Shown here: positions 18,349 through 21,864 of the stretch, piece after piece
Numbering within the stretch: position 1 is the stretch's first letter
Layout: every line of letters starts with the position of its first letter
NCBI GenBank assembly: GCA_003427395.1
Contig: BFEA01000097.1
Location: 2,222,693 to 2,244,556, forward strand
Length of the DNA: 21,864 bases
Origin: Chara braunii
Lineage: Eukaryota > Streptophyta > Charophyceae > Charales > Characeae
Reading direction: 5' to 3'
Translations under genes and position numbers: made by a program
The notes under the pieces: model-generated
The model's database searches: none
The model's input: the letters and a program-made list of their open reading frames with translations, nothing else
What the model was told of the DNA's origin: nothing

Positions 18349-18487
18349 TGTATACCCAACGGTACCCTTGGGTATACCCTAATGTAGGATAGGCTATACC
18401 CTAGGGTACGGTAGGGTAGGCTTTATCCTAGGGTAGGGTAGGGCATACCTAGGGCAGGGAAGGGTAGGTTACACCCTAGGGTGGGGC
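18349..18487. repeat. Degenerate CCCTAGGG minisatellite
   Basis: Units of roughly 21-28 bases end in (T/A)(A/T)CCCTA and begin with GGGTA, so each junction forms the palindrome CCTAGGG. Four or five such junctions occur. The GGGTA runs resemble, but do not equal, the TTTAGGG telomere repeat. Confidence 0.7.
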
Positions 18488-18681
18488 AGAGCCCCAGAGG
18501 TACTGGTTTTTGAGGAAGATGGTAGACTGATTGTTGCTTCATCACTATGAGGATAGTGCTCAATGGGGAAGCACGATGTGGAGTTGCGGACTGTGAGGAA
18601 AAGTAGTAGTGGTCAACCGGACGCTTTACTCTACCCTCGGTTTTCAGTGACTTTCCGTTTTTGTTGTGATGTTTTCTTCTT

Positions 18682-18708
18682 TTAAACCACCATTGCCTCC
18701 GAGCCTGT
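18682..18708 (-). repeat. TTTAAACCACC end motif, occurrence 1
   Basis: TTTTAAACCACCATTGCCTC followed by CGAGCCT is one of three near-identical copies in the window. The others are at 19635-19660 and, inverted, at 20029-20055. They look like terminal inverted repeats of small DNA elements. They might instead be the A-rich 3' ends of retroelements, since A/T runs adjoin two of the three. Confidence 0.6.
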
Positions 18709-18814
18709 TTTTGCCGGCCCTGAATTTCACTGCGCACTGAGTTTCGCCAAGCCTGGGCCCCATTGTATTTTCTTTTCTGGTACTCGGAAAAAAAAAAAAA
18801 GAAAGAAAGAAAAA

Positions 18815-19183
18815 AAAAGTAACAATGCTAGGGACGTGAAAGCAGCCGGATACAGAATCTGTGGTACATGTGAAAGTATGCCCTCCCAACAGGAGTTACG
18901 GTCCCGCTGTAATCACGGTTGTAACCAAAAAAAAAAAAAACCGTAATAAAAGTTATAAAACTTATTATAAAAGAAAAGCAACAATTCTTTGGACGTGAAA
19001 GCAGCTGGATACAGAATCTTTGAAACATGTGAGAGTATGCCCTCCCGACGGGCATTACAGCCTGCTGTAATCACGGCAGTAGCGAGAGGAAAAAAAGAAC
19101 AACCGAAAAAAAAAGCAACAACTCTTTGGACGTGAAAGCAGGTGGATACAGAATCTGGAGTACATGTGAGAGTGCGCCCTCCG
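18815..19183 (-). repeat. Three-copy tandem array, unit about 137-159 bp
   Basis: GGACGTGAAAGCAG begins at 18832, 18991 and 19128. Each copy continues with (C/G)(C/T)GGATACAGAATCT, ACATGTGA(A/G)AGT and GCCCTCC. The first two end with CTGTAATCACGG and an A-rich tract of variable length. The variable A runs explain the different spacings. The third copy is truncated at about 19183. The A-rich spacers could mean repeated insertion of a small retroelement into its own tail, or simple tandem duplication. Confidence 0.88.
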
Positions 19184-19369
19184 TTGCAAAGTGTCAGCTG
19201 TGCGTGGTATGCGCCCTGCCTTGTTGGCAGGGCACTTAAACTAAATCAGCAGAGAAAAAAAAACATAAAACAGAAAACGAAACTACCCTCTTCACTCGAA
19301 TAGAACACCTGGTCATTATCGCTGTGCCTGATGTTGAAGCGCTGATGTGAGCACACCTCCTTCACGGCC

Positions 19370-19486
19370 TTCCCCGTTGTCCTTCCTTTTTTTTTTTTTT
19401 TTTTTTTTTATAAACAGGGCCTTATCGTCCTAGCTCCTATTCTGGGGAGCAACAGTCCGGTTCCTATTCCCCGTTGTCCTTCCTTT
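19370..19486 (-). mobile_element. Short retro-insertion with perfect 20-bp target-site duplication
   Basis: TTCCCCGTTGTCCTTCCTTT occurs at 19370-19389 and identically at 19467-19486. The 77 bases between begin (minus strand) with GGAACCGGACTGTTGCTCCC and end in a run of about 20 A. This is a small poly-adenylated retrocopy of the sequence also found near 2468-2539. It has no coding capacity. The source could be a SINE or a truncated LINE 3' end. Confidence 0.9.
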
Positions 19487-19623
19487 CGATACAGTTGCTT
19501 CCTTTTTTTATTTTTTTGCAATCAGGCCCACAAGGCCCAGACATTTTCTTTTTTCTAAGCCTCCTCGGAACCTCCAAACTTTGCCGTATATCCTCTTTTC
19601 CCACTTTTCCCAACACTGGCAAA

Positions 19624-19651
19624 GGTAGTGGTGGTTTAAACCACCAGTACC
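19624..19651. repeat. 28-bp palindrome centred on TTTAAA
   Basis: GGTAGTGGTGGTTTAAACCACCAGTACC is self-complementary except for one mismatched pair. It joins a right-type end (AAAGGTAGTGGTGGTTTAAA) to a left-type end (TTTAAACCACCAGTACCTCC), so two elements with the same terminus appear to abut at a shared TTTAAA. Confidence 0.85.
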
Positions 19652-20055
19652 TCCGAGCCTGGTGCGGCGATGGATTTGTACCGCATGCCAAAAACGACAT
19701 GAATTGGTGCGGCGCAGTTTTGTTTTCGTGGTTGTTGGCACTGCCAGCCAAAAGATGCCCACCCGGCCGACCCTGCCTAAACCCCCAAAGAGCCTGGAAT
19801 TTTGCATTATCGACTTCGGAGTTTGTTTGGATAAGGTACTGCTGGATTGAACCACCACTACCTTTCCCTGGAAATGTCAAAAATAAAAAATGTAACATTC
19901 TGGGTTCTTTAGATGTGCTCGACCGGACCACATCCCTGGCTTTGTTAGCCAAACGAAGAAAAAAAAAGTGCCGCGCTGGTGCTTCTGCAGAGCTTGGAGT
20001 GCAGTTCTTTTCCGTCTTGGTGAAAAGAGGCTCGGAGGTGTAGCGGTGGTTTAAA
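19636..20055. mobile_element. Possible small terminal-inverted-repeat element(s)
   Basis: TTTAAACCACCAGTACCTCC at 19634-19653 faces an inverted AGGCTCGGAGG...GGTGGTTTAAA at 20029-20055, defining a segment of about 420 bp with matching inverted ends. A second, more diverged copy of the 28-bp palindrome lies inside at 19836-19863, so at least two nested or adjacent elements are present. Open frames of up to 189 codons cross the region on both strands but show no domain and follow the repeats, so I treat them as shadows. No transposase is visible. Confidence 0.45.
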
Positions 20056-20514
20056 AAAGGAAAAAAAGACGTGCTGTATGGATATGGTCGGCGTGAGCAT
20101 CAGTTGCTGCTCTGCTTGCAAAGATAAGAATGCAACACTCATGCAGTCTGTAGTCTTTTGAACTGGCTGAATCCTGTGCATGACTTGCCAGAAGACAACT
20201 GACTCCTTTCCCCTGTATTTTTCATACCAACCTGTCATCCAACGAGGCTGTGCAGCCAATGGATCACACGGAGCTTGGTATATTTAATTAAGTCGCAACT
20301 GACTGACACCTGACATTTCCATTAGCTGACTGGAGGCTGAAAAGTAGACATGACAATGACCACCCCATAGGTTAATAACTCCTGCCAAACGCTGTATGGT
20401 TAGGGCCGCAGCTTGAATAAATGGGGTAAGGGTCAGAAGATAACTCTTGTGGTTGACATACTGAACTAGCCTGGTCTCCATCCACCTCTATGCCTGCACA
20501 GTGTACACCTAGGA
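20056..20514. other. No feature recognised
   Basis: Short frames only. AAAAAGG and AAAAAAAG runs follow the inverted end motif, and then single-copy-looking DNA reaches the tandem duplication. Confidence 0.45.
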
Positions 20515-21008
20515 GTGATCCACCTGGCGCATCTGACACAGAGTAGGTGGGGTTGGCTGTTATTCAATTAGGTAGAGTGGGCAGCTGTTGGCATGAGTGC
20601 TTTCTCATGGCCAGCATTGAAGCAGCAGGCATTGGGGATAAGTGAATCTCCATTGTCGACTAGTGATCTGGTTCTGCTTTGTTCAGGTTGTAGCAAAGAT
20701 CCAGTGACGACTCTAGATTGAGGTTGGGTAGTAGGACCGCAACCTGGTGATCTTCAGATCGGTGATCCACCTAGCGCATCTGACGCAGAGTAGGTGGGGT
20801 TGGCTGTTATTCAATTAGGTAGAGTGGGCAGCTGTTGGCATGAGTGCTTTCTCATGGCCAGCATTGAAGCAGCAGGCATTGGGGATAAGTGAATCTCCAT
20901 TGTAGACTGGTGATCTGGTTCTGCTTTGTTCAGGTTGTAGCAAAGATCCAGTGATGACTCTAGATTGAGGTTGGGTAGTAGGACCGCAACCTGGTGCTCT
21001 TCAGATCG
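20515..21008 (+). repeat. 247-bp tandem duplication, near-identical copies
   Basis: The unit starting GTGATCCACCT(G/A)GCGC at 20515 repeats directly at 20762. I count about six substitutions and no indels over 247 bases, so the duplication is recent or has been homogenised. The end of each unit contains a shorter internal repeat based on GA(T/C)(T/C)GAGGTTGGG(T/C)AGTAG. Confidence 0.95.
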
Positions 21009-21086
21009 AGGTTGGGCAGTAGCAAGGCAATCTGGTGCTGCTGTTATGGGCCTCCTCCCCCCTCTCTCCCTCTTCTTTTTCTTTAT

Positions 21087-21231
21087 AAAAAAGGCGACAG
21101 CCTTGAGATGTCATTAGCTGACCGGACCCACGTAATTCAGAGTGATTTCATTTCATGCATCTAGTTTCCATCTGGATTTGAACTCAGATCCGTATTTTAA
21201 CGATTCTTTGTTGTACCAACTGAGCTAGGCC
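21087..21231 (-). mobile_element. tRNA-derived SINE, copy 2
   Basis: On the minus strand it begins GGCCTAGCTCAGTTGGTACA, with a perfect A box (TAGCTCAGTTGG, plus coordinates 21216-21227). A near-consensus B box GAGTTCAAATCC (21174-21185) lies about 30 bases further on. The 3' end, ATCTCAAGGCTGTCGCC followed by a T-rich run, matches copy 1 at 2868-3012. Promoter boxes are better kept than in copy 1, so this may be the younger copy. The 3' half does not fold as a tRNA. It sits between two copies of a longer repeat unit, one of which lacks it. Confidence 0.87.
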
Positions 21232-21570
21232 CGGTGGTCCTGCCCACCCCTTCTTACTACCTGGATTCTCCTGTTCTTCCATCCGCGTTGAGCTTATTAC
21301 GTTCTCATGGCGGGCATTGAAACACTGCACCCAGGTGTGGAGGATGAGTGAATTTCCAGCATACTCTGGCGATGTCGTTCTGTTTTATTCTGGTTGTAGC
21401 AAAGACCAAGTGATGACTCTAGATTGAGGTTGGGGGAGTACGAACGCTAAAAGGTGCTCTTCAGATGGAGGTTGGGTAGTGGGAAGGCAATCGGGTGCTC
21501 CCCTTATGTGCCCCCCTCCCTTCAGATTATCTCGATTCTCCTGTTCTTCTATCCACGTTACGTACAGTGC
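21232..21570 (+). repeat. Diverged third copy of the 20.5-21.0 kb repeat
   Basis: From about 21296 the sequence follows the second half of the 247-bp unit (TTCTCATGG..GGCATTGAA, GGATGAGTGAAT, GGTTGTAGCAAAGA, TGATGACTCTAGATTGAGG), with many substitutions and small gaps. GATTCTCCTGTTCTTC(C/T)ATCC(G/A)CGTT occurs both at about 21264, right after the SINE, and at about 21534, showing that the repeat unit continues beyond the 247 bases. Confidence 0.8.
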
Positions 21571-21733
21571 TCACGGGACAAACCTCAGGCAATGACAACT
21601 TAGCCAATGAACCAAGTCGAGAGCGACCAGGTCAGATCCACCCTTGTAATATGTGCGATCTGCAGGCTTTTGTCTTCATAGTGAGATCTGTGCGGCCCCT
21701 GGATGGCTCGATCTGTTTTATATCCTTGCCATG

Positions 21734-21864
21734 AGTGGAAGGAGAGGGGTTGAGGTGGGAGGTAGAGGGGAAGGAGAGGGGGATGGACGTGGGGATGTAG
21801 GGTTGGGCGGAGAGGAGGGGGGAGGGAGGGGGGGCAATGGAGGAGAGAGGAGCGGAGAGGGGAG
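21734..21864 (+). repeat. Homopurine G/A-rich tract
   Basis: The last 130 or so bases are almost entirely G and A with many GGAGAGGGG-type units and very few pyrimidines. The tract runs off the window. Such tracts can adopt triplex or G-rich structures and are common in eukaryotic intergenic DNA. Confidence 0.9.

Noticed and set aside
19464-20043. Overlapping frames of 162 and 189 codons on opposite strands
   Set aside because: They cross a target-site duplication, two palindromes and terminal repeats. They have no domain, and the similar peptide phrases on the minus strand come from the repeated end motif.

Overview
This window looks like nuclear DNA from a large, repeat-rich eukaryotic genome. 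Long dinucleotide microsatellites, long poly-A/T runs, retroelement debris, a two-copy tRNA-derived SINE family, foldback and terminal-inverted-repeat fragments, and almost no long open frames all point that way. There is no operon-like packing, rRNA gene, CRISPR array or recognisable single-copy host gene. Plant-type telomere-like motifs (CCCTAAACCCTAG) and the style of the LINE protein suggest the green lineage. A charophyte alga such as Chara is my guess from memory of similar protein sequences, not something the sequence proves.

Layout. 1-2300: a microsatellite, then low-information DNA with a few weak direct repeats. 2300-3012: a 60-bp tandem pair, a short dispersed repeat, a foldback MITE-like element and a tRNA-derived SINE on the minus strand. 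3013-4200: nothing recognisable. 4205-8925: the most interesting block. It holds a decayed Penelope-like reverse transcriptase in three frames, a 15-bp-period Ala/Val/Ser/Thr-coding minisatellite, a Josephin-like cysteine protease (deubiquitinase-type) frame, a RING-finger frame and a dispersed 3' sequence. Two related hairpin sequences lie at the two ends. 8926-11640: no recognisable gene. 11641-13058: microsatellites and a GC-rich insertion-like segment between direct repeats.

13277-15104 is a 5'-truncated LINE on the minus strand, with a poly-A tail, a perfect 13-bp target-site duplication and a zf-RVT-type C-terminus broken by two stops and a 46-bp duplication. 15109-15355 is a tandem repeat. 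15360-17570 has no firm gene. 17574-17880 is a second copy of the sequence found downstream of the RING frame. 18349-20055 is a nest of minisatellites, a 3-copy tandem array, a short retro-insertion with a perfect 20-bp target-site duplication, and palindromes built from a TTTAAACCACC end motif. 20515-21515 is a 247-bp near-identical tandem duplication followed by a diverged third copy, with the second SINE between them. The last 125 bases are homopurine-rich.

The candidate new system is the 4.2-8.9 kb block: a retroelement that appears to carry both a ubiquitin-removing protease and a RING-type E3-like module. The motifs are visible in the sequence. That they belong to one element, and what they do, is inference.
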